40,040 bases of DNA from Leifsonia sp. ku-ls (lineage in GTDB: Bacteria; Actinomycetota; Actinomycetes; Actinomycetales; Microbacteriaceae): positions 56,899 through 96,938 of the forward strand of contig QKXI01000011.1 in the NCBI GenBank assembly GCA_003367665.1, in the 5' to 3' direction. How positions within the stretch are numbered: the first letter of the stretch is position 1; every line of letters begins with the position of its first letter. The position numbers were made by a program, and so were the translations under genes. Of the stretch, positions 8,553 to 17,809 are shown one piece after another. The notes beneath the pieces are model-generated. The model did no database searches. It saw nothing but the letters and a program-made list of their open reading frames with translations, and was not told the origin of the DNA.

Positions 8553-9296
8553 TCAGATCGGGAGTGTGACCCCGCCGATGAGGGCTTGGAGGCTGTAGAT
8601 CCACGCGGTCCAGACTCCGGTGACCATGAGGACGCCGATCACGATCAGGACGGTGCCGCCGGCGATGTTGATGGCTCGGATGTGTCGACGGAGGAAGCTG
8701 ATGGCGCCGGTCGCCCAACCGATTCCGAGGGCGAGGAGGACAAAGGGAATGCCGAGGCCGATTGAGTAGAAGCCGGTCAGGATGGCGCCGCGCGCGGCGG
8801 ATTGACTGGACAGGCTGAGCGAGAGGACGGCGGCAAGGGTGGGTCCCATGCAGGGTGTCCAGCCGAGCCCGAAGACGATTCCGAGCAGGGGTGCGCCGAT
8901 GATGCCGGTCGAGGGACGGATGGGCAATTTCAGGGTGCGTTGGAAGAACGAGAAGGTGCCGATAAAGGCCAGGCCCATCACGATCACTAGAAGGCCGAGC
9001 AGACGGGTGATGAGGTCTTGCCAGCGCACCAGCCAGGACCCGAAGGCGCCGAACAGGGCACCGTAGGCGATGAACACGATGGCAAAGCCGAGGACGAAAA
9101 GCGCGACTCCGGTGGCGGTTCGACGTCGGCTGACGCGCCCCGTGGACCCGGTGACTCCTCCGACATAGGCCAGATACCCGGGCACCAACGGGAGCACGCA
9201 TGGGGAGGCGAACGAAACCAGCCCGGCGAAGATCGCGATCGGGATGGCCAGTAGCAGTCCGCCGTTGGCGATGATGGAGGCGAATTGTGCGCCCAC
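8553..9296 (-). CDS. ccdA: CcdA-type cytochrome c biogenesis / thiol-disulfide transporter
   Basis: About 247 residues from the GTG at 9296, a typical CcdA length, with six hydrophobic segments. The family Pro/Cys motifs are present in helix 1 ([14 protein letters not shown]) and helix 4 ([12 protein letters not shown]); these two cysteines relay electrons from cytosolic thioredoxin across the membrane. Its likely partners are the TlpA protein encoded at 13365 and the apocytochromes handled by ResB/CcsB. The start is uncertain: a GGCGGTGA stretch four bases before 9296 favours it, while an open frame reaches 9476 over the preceding small gene. It lies within a same-strand gene run. Confidence 0.92.
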   Translation of the reverse strand: MGAQFASIIANGGLLLAIPIAIFAGLVSFASPCVLPLVPGYLAYVGGVTGSTGRVSRRRTATGVALFVLGFAIVFIAYGALFGAFGSWLVRWQDLITRLLGLLVIVMGLAFIGTFSFFQRTLKLPIRPSTGIIGAPLLGIVFGLGWTPCMGPTLAAVLSLSLSSQSAARGAILTGFYSIGLGIPFVLLALGIGWATGAISFLRRHIRAINIAGGTVLIVIGVLMVTGVWTAWIYSLQALIGGVTLPI

Positions 9297-9342
9297 TAGG
9301 TCACCGCCGATCGGCGCCAATTGGGGTGCGGGAGGAGTCTGA

Positions 9343-9621
9343 TCATTTCTGGCCAGCAGTGATGGCACCGGCGAGAATGAGGGCTGCGGCCATCGGGTAT
9401 CCGGCGGCAAGGTCGACCCAGCCGGGGGGCTGTGCGCCAAAGACGCCGAGATGGGCGAGCCAATGTTGCAGGCCAACCAGGAATCCGATCAGCATGATCA
9501 GTTGGCCGACGCGCAGGAACCGGCGTTTGCGTAGGTAGCGGGCACGCAATTGCTCCGGGGTTGGTTTGGCTTCCTCGTGAGTGGAACGTCGCCGAGGAGA
9601 TTCTGCGTTCTTGCGAGCCAT
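9343..9621 (-). CDS. Small two-helix membrane protein of the cytochrome c cluster
   Basis: 92 residues. A basic, polar N-terminus (about 1-35) is followed by two hydrophobic helices near 39-57 and 70-90. GGAAGG precedes the ATG at good spacing. It is wedged between ccsB and ccdA on the same strand, so it is probably co-expressed with them. No family is recognised and no metal or haem motif is evident. Confidence 0.75.
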   Translation of the reverse strand: MARKNAESPRRRSTHEEAKPTPEQLRARYLRKRRFLRVGQLIMLIGFLVGLQHWLAHLGVFGAQPPGWVDLAAGYPMAAALILAGAITAGQK

Positions 9622-9666
9622 GGTTGCCTTCCTGCTGCTGTTTGTGGTTGATGGGGGTGGTTGGTT

Positions 9667-10665
9667 TCAGAGGCCGCTGTAGGAGTGCAGGCCTTTGAAG
9701 AAGACGTTGACGATGCCGAAGTTGAACATGACCGCGGAGAAGCCGATAATCGCCAGCCAGGCCGAGCGGGATCCGCGCCAGCCGCGGGTGGCGCGAGCGT
9801 GGATGTAGCCGGCGTAAAGGACCCAGATGATGAAGGTCCACACTTCCTTGGTGTCCCACCCCCAGTAGCGCCCCCAGGCCTTTTCTGCCCAGATCGCACC
9901 GGCCATCAGCGTGAAGGTCCAGAGGATGAAACCGACGATGTTGATCCGGTACGCCAGGTTCTCCAGGGTGCCGGAGCTGGGAAGGGTTGCCAGGAACCGC
10001 AGCGGGGCTGGTCGGCCGTCGGCGATCTGAGTCTCTCTGCGTGTCTGCAGGAGTTGTACGGCGGAAAGCGCGAAGCCGATCGCGAAGAAGCCGGTAGCGA
10101 TGATCGCGACCATCACGTGAATGACGAGCCAGTATGACTGCAACGCAGGCGGTAACGGTGCGACCTCGACGTAGTAGCGCATGCTAGAGATCCCCAGGAG
10201 GATCAGCACAAGCCCGGTGACGAAGGAGCCGAGGAATCTTAGGTCGTACCTGAGCGTGACTACGAGGAAGACGCCGACGATGAGCAGGGTGCCGGTCATG
10301 GAGAATTCATACATGTTTGCCCACGGCACGCGTCCGGCGGCGATGCCGCGGAAGATGTCGGCGCCGAGTTGGACGATGAAGGCGAGGACGGTGAGTGAGT
10401 AGCCGGTGCGTAAGCTCGCCGACCCCAACCTCGAGGAGTCGGCCCGGTCCACGGATCCGCGGATGAGGGTTGTCGTGTGTGCCGGACCGGGCGTGTTGCT
10501 GGCCGCCGCTTCTTGCGCTCGTCGGGCGACGGCGCTAGGGACGGCGGCGGTCGCGTGGCCGCTGCGTCGGGCGAGGTCCAGCGCGAAAGCAATGAACGCT
10601 GCCGCGTAGAGGACCATCGAGCAGATGAGCAGGATGACGGAGATCTGTGACAAAGAGTCGGTCAC
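9667..10665 (-). CDS. ccsB: Cytochrome c biogenesis protein CcsB (ResC), haem-handling subunit
   Basis: 332 residues with about eight membrane helices. The Trp-rich haem-binding signature is present as WGRYWGWDTKEVW (264-276), and conserved His residues lie in flanking helices. With ResB it forms the System II complex that exports haem and attaches it to CXXCH motifs of apocytochromes outside the membrane. It starts with GTG that overlaps the resB stop by four bases (GTGA), which indicates translational coupling. An Ala/Ser-rich insert after the first helix (about 35-85) is typical of actinobacterial versions. Confidence 0.96.
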   Translation of the reverse strand: MTDSLSQISVILLICSMVLYAAAFIAFALDLARRSGHATAAVPSAVARRAQEAAASNTPGPAHTTTLIRGSVDRADSSRLGSASLRTGYSLTVLAFIVQLGADIFRGIAAGRVPWANMYEFSMTGTLLIVGVFLVVTLRYDLRFLGSFVTGLVLILLGISSMRYYVEVAPLPPALQSYWLVIHVMVAIIATGFFAIGFALSAVQLLQTRRETQIADGRPAPLRFLATLPSSGTLENLAYRINIVGFILWTFTLMAGAIWAEKAWGRYWGWDTKEVWTFIIWVLYAGYIHARATRGWRGSRSAWLAIIGFSAVMFNFGIVNVFFKGLHSYSGL

Positions 10666-12350
10666 GGTGTTCCCTTCAGGTCGGTGTTTCGTTGTGAGTC
10701 CTGATCGGCTGCACTTGTGCTACGCAGGGCTGCTTGGTGGGCAGACGCCAAGTCGGCCACCGCGTCCTGTAGTTGAGGGTCGTCGCCTCGAGCGAGTCCG
10801 GCGTACTCGATGCGGACGGGTTTGGCTTCGTCGACAATCGCTTTCACCCACAGGCGTCGGCGTGGCACGAACAGGGAGGTGAGAAGGCCGCCGAGCGCGG
10901 CGATGGCGAAGAACAGCACCCACCCCTGGGCCGGGTCGTGATGGATTTCAAAGGACGCGAACCGGGACACGCGCTCCAGCGTGATCGAGCCGAGACCGTC
11001 GGGAAGTTGCTGCGTCTGACCGAGTTTGAGCTCAATTGACCGGACCCCGGTCGTGCCGCCGGTGAGTTGGGTGAGCTTCGTGGTGTCAAGTGCGTACACG
11101 GACTTAGGTGCCCCGGTGTTGATGCCGAGGTCGCCGGAGTAGGCGTTCAACGTCAGAACGGGGTTGGTGAGGTCGGGGTACGAGGAATAGAACGCGCCGG
11201 TGCGTGCGGTGGACTTCGTGGGGTAGAAGAACCCGATCAAACCGACTTGTTTGGCAAGTCCGTCGGGGACTTTCACGACGCCGAGGGAGGTGAGGTTCGC
11301 GTCTTGTGGGAGGAAGGGGATGTCGTCGCTGAACACGGCGTGGCCTTGCGGGTCGCGGACCGTGATCCGGGGGGCGTACCCATTTCCCAGCAGATAGACG
11401 TCGGTGCCCCCGATCGACAGGGGGTCGTTGACTTTGATTGTCCGACTCGTCTTGTCTGGCGAGCCTTGGGTTTGGGTGGTGACGGTCGCGGTGTAGTCGG
11501 TCGGGAGTCCGCGTGCCCGCTTGTTCTGGGTTTCGTAGGTGACCGCGAGGTTGTTCAGGGTGAGCGAATAGGGTGCCAGCTCTGTGGGGCTGAAGAAGCG
11601 GCCGGGGTTGAACGAGTCGTAGGCGGCGAGGGTGTTGATCATGCTTTGCCCCTCGACAACCACCCGGTTGCCGTTGAACCCGAACCCGCCGCCGATTCCC
11701 ACCGTGATCAGGATCCCTACCAAGGCGATGTGGAAGGTCAGGTTGCCCGCTTCGCGCAGATAGCCCCGTTCGGCGCTGACCGACAGCTCCCGCCGACCAG
11801 CGGCCTGCGTGCCGGGGAAGGCGGCAATCCGGTAGCCGCGTTTGCGGAGAATTGTTGCCGCCGTGCTGATTGCCGTGGCGGCCGTTGCCGCCGAGGCGGC
11901 TCCCCGACCAGCTGACAACTCGATGGAGGTGTAGCCGCTCATCCGTGATAGTCGGGCGGGCGTTCTTGGTGGTGTCGCGCGCAGGGAGTGGAGGTGGTGG
12001 ATCGTGCGTGGCAGGACGCAGCCGATCAGGGAGATGAACAGCAGCAGATAGATGCTGGAGAACCAGAACGAGGTGTAGGCGTCGAAGGCTTGGAGTTTGT
12101 CCAGGACTGGGGCGAGGCCCGGGTTGTCTTTGAAGTATTGAACGACACCGTTGGGGTCGGAGCTGCGTTGTGGGACCAGGGATCCGGGGACGGCGGCCAG
12201 AGCGAGCAGCAGCAGCAGGAACAGGGCGACGCGCATGCTGGTCAGCTGTCGCCACATCCAGCGCATCCATCCGGTGAACCCGAGCGCCGGTTCGGTGATT
12301 CTGCTCGCACCGGGTGGTCTGACGTCGATGTGGTCCAGGGGCCTAGACAT
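10662..12350 (-). CDS. resB: Cytochrome c biogenesis protein ResB (Ccs1)
   Basis: About 562 residues. Three helices lie near the N-terminus (about 40-60, 98-120 and 205-225). A large extracytoplasmic domain follows, then a C-terminal helix near residue 480 with conserved HHDPAQGWV just before it. This is the ResB layout; the protein chaperones apocytochrome c and binds haem jointly with CcsB. The ATG at 12350 overlaps the lgt stop by eight bases, and the stop overlaps the ccsB start. lgt-resB-ccsB are therefore translationally coupled. Confidence 0.95.
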   Translation of the reverse strand: MSRPLDHIDVRPPGASRITEPALGFTGWMRWMWRQLTSMRVALFLLLLLALAAVPGSLVPQRSSDPNGVVQYFKDNPGLAPVLDKLQAFDAYTSFWFSSIYLLLFISLIGCVLPRTIHHLHSLRATPPRTPARLSRMSGYTSIELSAGRGAASAATAATAISTAATILRKRGYRIAAFPGTQAAGRRELSVSAERGYLREAGNLTFHIALVGILITVGIGGGFGFNGNRVVVEGQSMINTLAAYDSFNPGRFFSPTELAPYSLTLNNLAVTYETQNKRARGLPTDYTATVTTQTQGSPDKTSRTIKVNDPLSIGGTDVYLLGNGYAPRITVRDPQGHAVFSDDIPFLPQDANLTSLGVVKVPDGLAKQVGLIGFFYPTKSTARTGAFYSSYPDLTNPVLTLNAYSGDLGINTGAPKSVYALDTTKLTQLTGGTTGVRSIELKLGQTQQLPDGLGSITLERVSRFASFEIHHDPAQGWVLFFAIAALGGLLTSLFVPRRRLWVKAIVDEAKPVRIEYAGLARGDDPQLQDAVADLASAHQAALRSTSAADQDSQRNTDLKGTP

Positions 12351-13311
12351 CGGACGGCTTTCGCATCGAGTTCGACCGGGGTTCGTCTTCGGGGGCTCCT
12401 GCAGCATCGTCGACGGCTGGGGCGGTGGTGACGGCGGGATTCGGGTCGTCGAGGGGTGCGGGTTGGTGGCCGTCGCGGTACGGCGAGTCCTCGGGTTCGG
12501 GGTGGCGTTTGGTTTGCACGAGGAAGAGCGCCGCGCCGAGCGCGACCAGGAGGAAGGAGGCCCAGACGTTGGCGGGGATACCGAGGAACGTGTTACTGGT
12601 GGGGTCGATCCGGATGGCTTCCAGCCAGCTCCGGCCCAGGCCGTACCAGATCAGGTACACGGCGAAGGCTCGCCCCCATCGCAAGTTGAGGCGGCGTTCC
12701 AACACCAGGATGATGCCGACCCCGATCAGGTTCCAGATGATCTCGTAGAGGAACAACGGGTGGAAGAGCGTTCCAGCAGGCAGGCCGGCAGGGAATTTGG
12801 GATTGCTCGCTTCGATCTGCAGGCCCCACGGCAACGTGGTGGGCAGGCCGAAGAGTTCGTGGTTGAAGTAGTTGCCGAACCGTCCAAGCGATTGTGCGAC
12901 GAGCATGGCCGGTGCCAGCGCGTCTGCGAAGGACCAGAACCGGATCTTGGTTTGCCGGCACCCGATGTAGGCGCCGACGGCTCCGCCGATGAGGGATCCA
13001 TAGAGGGCGTTTCCGCCGTCCCAGATGGCGAACACGTTCCACAGGTTCGCGCCGGGGTAGAAGTAGTCGCCGGTGTGGGTGAAGACGTGGTAGAACCGGG
13101 CGCCGACGATGCCTAACGGCACCGCCCAGAGAATGATGTCGAGAACGACGGGGCCGCGGGCGCCGCGCTGGGCGAGTCGTTTGGAGGTGATCAACGTGGC
13201 TGCGACGATTCCGGCGAGAATGCACAGCGCATAGGTGTGGATGGTAAGCGGACCCACCGTGAACTGCGCGAAGACGGGGTCGGGGCTGGGAATGCTGAGA
13301 TGGCGGTTCAT
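12343..13311 (-). CDS. lgt: Prolipoprotein diacylglyceryl transferase Lgt
   Basis: 322 residues with seven predicted helices and the Lgt signature region GRFGNYFNHE (143-152), containing the conserved Arg, Asn and Glu of the active site. Lgt moves diacylglycerol from phosphatidylglycerol to the lipobox Cys of prolipoproteins. Several neighbours have lipoboxes (DUF305, TlpA-like, BNR-type, one multicopper oxidase), so this extra copy may serve the island. The C-terminal ~50 residues are a Pro/Asp-rich tail. It is coupled to resB by an eight-base overlap. No strong ribosome site is visible before the ATG. Confidence 0.95.
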   Translation of the reverse strand: MNRHLSIPSPDPVFAQFTVGPLTIHTYALCILAGIVAATLITSKRLAQRGARGPVVLDIILWAVPLGIVGARFYHVFTHTGDYFYPGANLWNVFAIWDGGNALYGSLIGGAVGAYIGCRQTKIRFWSFADALAPAMLVAQSLGRFGNYFNHELFGLPTTLPWGLQIEASNPKFPAGLPAGTLFHPLFLYEIIWNLIGVGIILVLERRLNLRWGRAFAVYLIWYGLGRSWLEAIRIDPTSNTFLGIPANVWASFLLVALGAALFLVQTKRHPEPEDSPYRDGHQPAPLDDPNPAVTTAPAVDDAAGAPEDEPRSNSMRKPSDV

Positions 13312-13364
13312 GAAAGGGCTTTCGGTGAGGGGTTTGCGGGGGGCTCCTAACGCGCGGAAGGGTG

Positions 13365-13997
13365 TTACGGTCCCTGTTCTGTCAGAACGGTGCTGATTAG
13401 TGCGCTGAGCACGGACGCGTCCGGCAGTTGGCCCAGGATGCGAGCGGCGACGCGCCCGTCCTTGTCCACGACGAGTGTGGTGGGGACCGCGTTGGGGGCG
13501 ACAATCCCGCTGAACGCCAGTTGCAGGGCGCCGTCGGAGGCGTCGAGCACGCTGGGGTAGGTCACCCCATAGGTGCGAGCGAACGCGCGGGCGGTGTCGG
13601 CTTGGTCCCTGACGTTGACGCCGAGGAATTCGACACCTTGTCCGGCGAATTTTGTGTATGTCTTTTCGAGTGCTGGTGCCTCCGCCCGGCAGGGGGCGCA
13701 TCCGGCGTACCAGAAATTGAGGACCAGAACTTTCCCGGCGTACGTCGCTGAAGTGATCGGTTTGCCGTCTTCGAGCTTCCCCGCGAATGCGACGGGTGCC
13801 GCACGATTCTGGGGTTTGATTTCGGTGATGGTGCCGTCGCCGGCGACGTAGTTCTTCCCGGATCCGTCTTTGTACTGCTGAGCGAGGGCATCATTGTTGC
13901 TGCTGCACCCCGCCAGCGTGACGACGAGCATGACAGCTGCGGCCACCGAGGTGAGGGCGGTCCGCAGCCTGATGGTTCGCATGATGCGGTTAGCCAA
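13365..13997 (-). CDS. TlpA/ResA-like thioredoxin-fold lipoprotein
   Basis: 210 residues with a lipoprotein signal ending in LAGC (Cys31). A TlpA/ResA thioredoxin fold carries the redox pair CAPC (100-103) after LNFWYAG and a cis-Pro segment (NAVPTTLV). Such proteins reduce apocytochrome CXXCH cysteines or copper-site thiols outside the membrane, fed by CcdA. A TTG at 13997 is preferred because AGAGGA lies about eight bases before it; the first ATG is at 13983. The TTG overlaps the stop of the preceding M23 gene. Next downstream on the same strand is lgt. Confidence 0.92.
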   Translation of the reverse strand: MANRIMRTIRLRTALTSVAAAVMLVVTLAGCSSNNDALAQQYKDGSGKNYVAGDGTITEIKPQNRAAPVAFAGKLEDGKPITSATYAGKVLVLNFWYAGCAPCRAEAPALEKTYTKFAGQGVEFLGVNVRDQADTARAFARTYGVTYPSVLDASDGALQLAFSGIVAPNAVPTTLVVDKDGRVAARILGQLPDASVLSALISTVLTEQGP

Positions 13998-15321
13998 GGG
14001 TGATTCCTCTCGCGCTCATGAATGGTTGCGGGTCGATCCGGTTACCGTTGACGCGGACTTCGAAGTGCAGGTGGCAGCCGGAGGAGCGGCCCGTCGTACC
14101 GACCTGGGCGATGTTCTGGCCGGCTTGAACGGTTTGGCCCACGTTGACCAGGACTCCGCCCCCGCGGATGTGCGCGTACCCGGTCATCACCCCGGTGCCG
14201 TGGTCAAGGAGCACCCAGTTGCCGTAGGTTCCAAGCCAGCCTGCGTATACGACGCGTCCGGGGGCGGCGACGAAGATCGCGGTGCCGCAACCGGCGGCAA
14301 GATCTGTGCCGTAGTGGAATGCGCCCGAACTGGCTACCGGTTTGTCCGGGCGGGGCCCGAACCGGTCGCTGATCCATCCGGACACCGGCTTCGCCCAACC
14401 CTGTCCACCGAGTTGCCCGCCGTCCCCCGACGGCACCGGTGCACCATCTGCCGCAGCCGCGGCAGCAGCGGCAGCGGCAGCAGCGGCGGCGGCAGCAGCG
14501 GCGGCTGCGGCGGCTGCGGCGGCCGCTTCTTGCTGACGTCGGGCCTCTTCCCCTTTGCAGTAGTCGGCTTCGGTCGCTTTGCGATTCTCGACCAGCACTG
14601 CCAGTTGGGCTTGCAGGGTTCCCTGTGTCTGTTGCTGTTCAGCCAGCTGGTTCGCTGCAGTGCGGCTGGCAGCGACCGCGTCCTGCAGCGCCTTTTCGGC
14701 TGCGCGGCTAAGGTTCGCCAGAGCGGCTTGGGCGGCATCGGCCTGGCGGGTAAGTGATCGGACGGTGTTTGCGCTGGTGGTGGCGGCGGCGAAGGCCCGA
14801 TTGGAGCGTTGCGTGAGTTGGCTCATGGTGCCGAGTCGGAACAGCAGCGTCTCTGCTCGTTGCCCGTTCAGCAGGAGCAGCGTGGTCGGGTCGCCGTTGC
14901 CGAAGCGTGCAAGTTGGGCGACAAGTTGGCCGGCGCGTGCTTGGGATGCGTTCGCGAGCGCTTGCGCCGCATCGGCCGAAGTACGCAGCGTTTGTGCGCG
15001 GTAATTTGCTAGATCGAGTCGTGCTTGCGCCTTCTCGTAGTCGCTGCCACGGTCGGCTGCTGCCGCCTCGGCGGTGCGGACGTTGTCTTCCAGTGTGCGC
15101 AGAAGATTGGTGATCCGATTGATTTCGGTTGCTTTCGCACTCTCGCTTGAGCGTGCGGCTTCAACCTCCGACCAGGACGGATAGTCGGCGCCTCGTGCCG
15201 GGCCTGCTGCCACTAGCTGGCTGCTGAGTAGAACGGTCAGGATCAGCACAGCCGCTGGCCACCGCACTCGAATTGGTCGGACTCGACGGGTGCTCTTCGT
15301 CGAGCCCGGTGTGGCGCTCAT
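13990..15321 (-). CDS. Secreted coiled-coil M23 peptidase
   Basis: 443 residues. A signal segment ends near GARGADYPSW. A coiled coil (about 47-270) is followed by a run of 26 alanines and a C-terminal M23 (LytM) domain. Its zinc and catalytic residues are visible: HYGTD (His336, Asp340), GYAH (His384) and HLH (His417, His419). The fold and layout match secreted endopeptidases that cut peptidoglycan cross-bridges, similar to EnvC/NlpD-type factors when coiled coils are present. The N-terminal half is homologous by eye to that of 4411-5736 (SYPSW/DYPSW, AARS, AAKQ/SAKA). Its ATG overlaps the preceding stop by four bases. Confidence 0.92.
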   Translation of the reverse strand: MSATPGSTKSTRRVRPIRVRWPAAVLILTVLLSSQLVAAGPARGADYPSWSEVEAARSSESAKATEINRITNLLRTLEDNVRTAEAAAADRGSDYEKAQARLDLANYRAQTLRTSADAAQALANASQARAGQLVAQLARFGNGDPTTLLLLNGQRAETLLFRLGTMSQLTQRSNRAFAAATTSANTVRSLTRQADAAQAALANLSRAAEKALQDAVAASRTAANQLAEQQQTQGTLQAQLAVLVENRKATEADYCKGEEARRQQEAAAAAAAAAAAAAAAAAAAAAAAAAADGAPVPSGDGGQLGGQGWAKPVSGWISDRFGPRPDKPVASSGAFHYGTDLAAGCGTAIFVAAPGRVVYAGWLGTYGNWVLLDHGTGVMTGYAHIRGGGVLVNVGQTVQAGQNIAQVGTTGRSSGCHLHFEVRVNGNRIDPQPFMSARGITLG

Positions 15322-16235
15322 GGGGTGCCCTCGATCAAGGTGACCCAGCTGGCGCCGTGATCGGCGGTCGCGACGATTCCGTTGGCATGGGCACCGAGGA
15401 TCCAGAGTCTTGACGCGCCCTGCACTGTTGCCAGCGACTCGGGCAGAGTGTCGAACGTTCCCTTCCGCGCCCAGGTGGAACCGTCGTCTGTGGTTGCCCA
15501 GATCTTCTTGCTGACGTCGACGCCGACGAATTGTCCCGGTGCGGCATCCACCGGGGCGAGCAAATACAGCATCGGTCCGCCGGGCAGGGCGGAGAAGGTC
15601 ATGCCAGCATCCCGGCTGATCTGCACACCGGCCTGGGTTGTGGCAAGGAGCGTATCCGGCCCGTTTGGGTTGACCGCGAGCTTCCGCAACGACAGTGTCC
15701 CGCCATCGTGCCAGGTGTGACCGCCATCATCGCTGATCCGGACGCGCTGTTGGGCCGCGTCGAAGCCGTAGATCCGTACCCGGGCGTCGCTTGTGGTGGC
15801 GGTAACGAGGTCGTGGAAGTCGGTGTGACCGGCAAGCGACACGGTTGTCCAGGTTTGTGCGGCGTCGAGGCTTTGGATTAGACCGAGGTTCGCGGGTAGC
15901 TGCTGCGGGTTGTTGCCGGGGTCGGGGTGCCCGGATGCGAACATGACGCCGGAACGGGCGATGGTGAACCCCATTGTGTCCTGGCTACTATCGCCGACCC
16001 GGGCGGTGGTTTCGGTGGCGAAACCATCTCCTAGTTTCGCCGCGTCGATCGCCCACACTCCCTGGTGGGTTGCGGCGAAGATGCGACCGTGCGTGGCATC
16101 CAGGCCATGCACGTGTCCGAGCACGTTCATTCTCGGAGCCGCCGGTGTGGTCGCACTGCAACCACTGAGCAGGAGGGCGACCGCGAGCGTGCTGACGATG
16201 AGGGCCGAGGTGTGCCGACGGATGCGAGAGCGCAT
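15318..16235 (-). CDS. F510_1955/BNR-repeat lipoprotein (sialidase-like propeller)
   Basis: 305 residues with a lipoprotein signal ending in LSGC (Cys26). The protein has repeated Asp-box-like motifs (SDDGGHTW, SRDAGMTF, TDDGSTW, ADHGASW), indicating a beta-propeller of the sialidase/BNR or VPS10 type. An HVHGLDATHG stretch near the N-terminus fits the F510_1955 family glycosylhydrolase label often seen next to copper genes. Sialidase catalytic residues were not identified, so glycosidase activity is doubtful. It starts three bases after the M23 gene stop and overlaps the next gene by four bases, so it belongs to the same transcript. Confidence 0.8.
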   Translation of the reverse strand: MRSRIRRHTSALIVSTLAVALLLSGCSATTPAAPRMNVLGHVHGLDATHGRIFAATHQGVWAIDAAKLGDGFATETTARVGDSSQDTMGFTIARSGVMFASGHPDPGNNPQQLPANLGLIQSLDAAQTWTTVSLAGHTDFHDLVTATTSDARVRIYGFDAAQQRVRISDDGGHTWHDGGTLSLRKLAVNPNGPDTLLATTQAGVQISRDAGMTFSALPGGPMLYLLAPVDAAPGQFVGVDVSKKIWATTDDGSTWARKGTFDTLPESLATVQGASRLWILGAHANGIVATADHGASWVTLIEGTP

Positions 16236-16237
16236 GG

Positions 16238-17080
16238 CTATTTCACTTTCTGCGTAAGCCACGCAAAGGGGTCGACCGGGGTTCCGTTGACGGAGATGCC
16301 GAGGTGCAGATGGGCGCCGGTGCTGGCGCCGGTGCTGCCGACCAGGCCGACCAGTTGCCGGACTTTGACGGTTTGTCCCACACGGAGTGCCAGCGAACCG
16401 TAGGCCATGTGGGCGTATAGGCTGCTGACGGTTTCTCCGTCGATTTGGTGGTCGATGATGGCGTACACGCCCAGGCTTCCGGACGGATTTCCCACCTCGC
16501 GGACGACGCCATCCGCGATCGCCTGGATCGGGGACCCGGCGCCCGGATTCATATCGATGCCCTCGTGATAGGAGGAGCAGCCAGAGCAGGGCGCGACTCG
16601 GTAGCCGAACCCGTCGCTGATGGGCACGCCAACATCGAATGGCCACTGGATCGGGGAAGCGGGGTCATTTGTGAACGTGTTCGCTGTCCGCCGGACACTG
16701 TTCGGGGCAGTGACTGTGGCTTTTGGTTTCGGTTTCGGCGGCGCGGTCACTGCGACTCCTTCGCGTGCGACGGGTGCCAGCTCAGTGGCGGCGACCGTTA
16801 CCGTTTGCAACTCTCCCGGCCGCGCCGTTGCAATCTGTTGCCGCTCGCCGGGCACGACCGCATAGGCCGGCAGGGCGTAGGTTCCGAACAAGGTTCCGGC
16901 CAGTGCCAGTGCAGCAATAGGCGCCCACCGTTTGCGGGTACGTCGTTGCCTTGCGACGGCCGCAGGACGGCTGACTGGTCGACGCCGCTCGGCGTCGCGT
17001 CGGGCGCGGCGTGATTCGTGCTGGTAGGCGGTCGAGAGAAGCGCGTTCGCGCTTTGTCGGTGGCGAGAATGTGCGGGCAT
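16238..17080 (-). CDS. M23 family metallopeptidase
   Basis: 280 residues from the ATG at 17080. An Arg-rich cytoplasmic N-terminus (about 1-58) is followed by one membrane or signal helix (about 60-80), a Pro/Lys linker and an M23 domain. The motifs are HEGID (His172, Asp176), YAH (His224) and HLH (His257, His259), a complete LytM zinc and catalytic set. It is likely a peptidoglycan endopeptidase. Neither this start nor an upstream ATG at 17170 has a convincing ribosome site. It heads the run of overlapping genes that continues through the BNR-type protein to ccdA. Confidence 0.9.
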   Translation of the reverse strand: MPAHSRHRQSANALLSTAYQHESRRARRDAERRRPVSRPAAVARQRRTRKRWAPIAALALAGTLFGTYALPAYAVVPGERQQIATARPGELQTVTVAATELAPVAREGVAVTAPPKPKPKATVTAPNSVRRTANTFTNDPASPIQWPFDVGVPISDGFGYRVAPCSGCSSYHEGIDMNPGAGSPIQAIADGVVREVGNPSGSLGVYAIIDHQIDGETVSSLYAHMAYGSLALRVGQTVKVRQLVGLVGSTGASTGAHLHLGISVNGTPVDPFAWLTQKVK

Positions 17081-17273
17081 CGTGGCGAAAGGCTCCGACG
17101 TTTTTGCGTGAGAAGACCCGTAGGTCCGCTCGAAACGGTAACGACGAGAAATGCCGACCGGAGGCCGCATTCAGTCGCCGAATGACGGGGAAGGTGCGTG
17201 ACAGAGAGCATTCGACGAGACGCGTCGATCACGTCACAGCAGTGGAGCGCAAAAAGCCCAGGCCAGCCAACCA

Positions 17274-17291
17274 CTAGTCCTTTGCTAGTCC
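17274..17291. repeat. Short direct repeat CTAGTCC upstream of the M23 gene
   Basis: CTAGTCC at 17274-17280 is repeated at 17285-17291, exactly 11 bp apart, on one face of the helix. It lies between the M23 gene and the small membrane-protein gene. It could be a regulator site but has no further support. Confidence 0.3.
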
Positions 17292-17326
17292 GGTCGGCGT
17301 TGCGCCGTGGGTTCCAGAATGCCGGT

Positions 17327-17809
17327 CTAGGTGCGGCTTACCGAGAGCGCGACTAGCGACGGACCATGCGCTCGGACAGACGTAATCGACGATATGGCGA
17401 CAGGCACGAATCGCTGCACAAGGTCACCAAGCGCAAGCCCCCTACTTACCGCGAAGAGGGAGACGGCGGCCGCGATCACGACCAGAACGCACGCAGCGCC
17501 GGCGATCGCACAACTGAGCTCGCAGACGGTATCGCACTGCGGTCCCGGAGAGCTCTGCAGGCTCACGGGTGCACTTGCGGCTGGCGCAACCAGCAGAATG
17601 GGCGGCGCAATGTGCGCGTGGGTCACGACAGGGTGGGCGTTCGATTGGCTGCCAACCGAAGCCGCGACGACCTCATGCGGGTGCGTCGAGTTCATGGATG
17701 TCATCACAAACATCCCGACCGCCAACGCCAACAGGGACAGCACTGAGAGTAGGATCCGACGCCGACGCATAGCAGCGACCCGGTTCGGGTCAAGTCGCGT
17801 AAGCGTCAT
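17327..17809 (-). CDS. Two-helix membrane protein, DUF6153-like layout
   Basis: 160 residues from the ATG at 17809 (AGGA nine bases upstream). A basic N-terminus leads to a helix at about 20-38. A loop with His residues follows, then a Cys-rich second helix region beginning CDTVCELSCAIAGAAC, then a basic tail. The arrangement recalls the DUF6153-like protein at 3880-4317 but sequence similarity is weak. The clustered cysteines could bind a metal (inference). It lies in the same orientation as the flanking peptidase genes. Confidence 0.65.
   Translation of the reverse strand: MTLTRLDPNRVAAMRRRRILLSVLSLLALAVGMFVMTSMNSTHPHEVVAASVGSQSNAHPVVTHAHIAPPILLVAPAASAPVSLQSSPGPQCDTVCELSCAIAGAACVLVVIAAAVSLFAVSRGLALGDLVQRFVPVAISSITSVRAHGPSLVALSVSRT

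Noticed and set aside
17081-17280. c-di-AMP (ydaO) riboswitch upstream of the M23 gene, as seen before some actinobacterial wall hydrolases
   Set aside because: None of the conserved blocks was found on the minus strand here or in 18745-19200.
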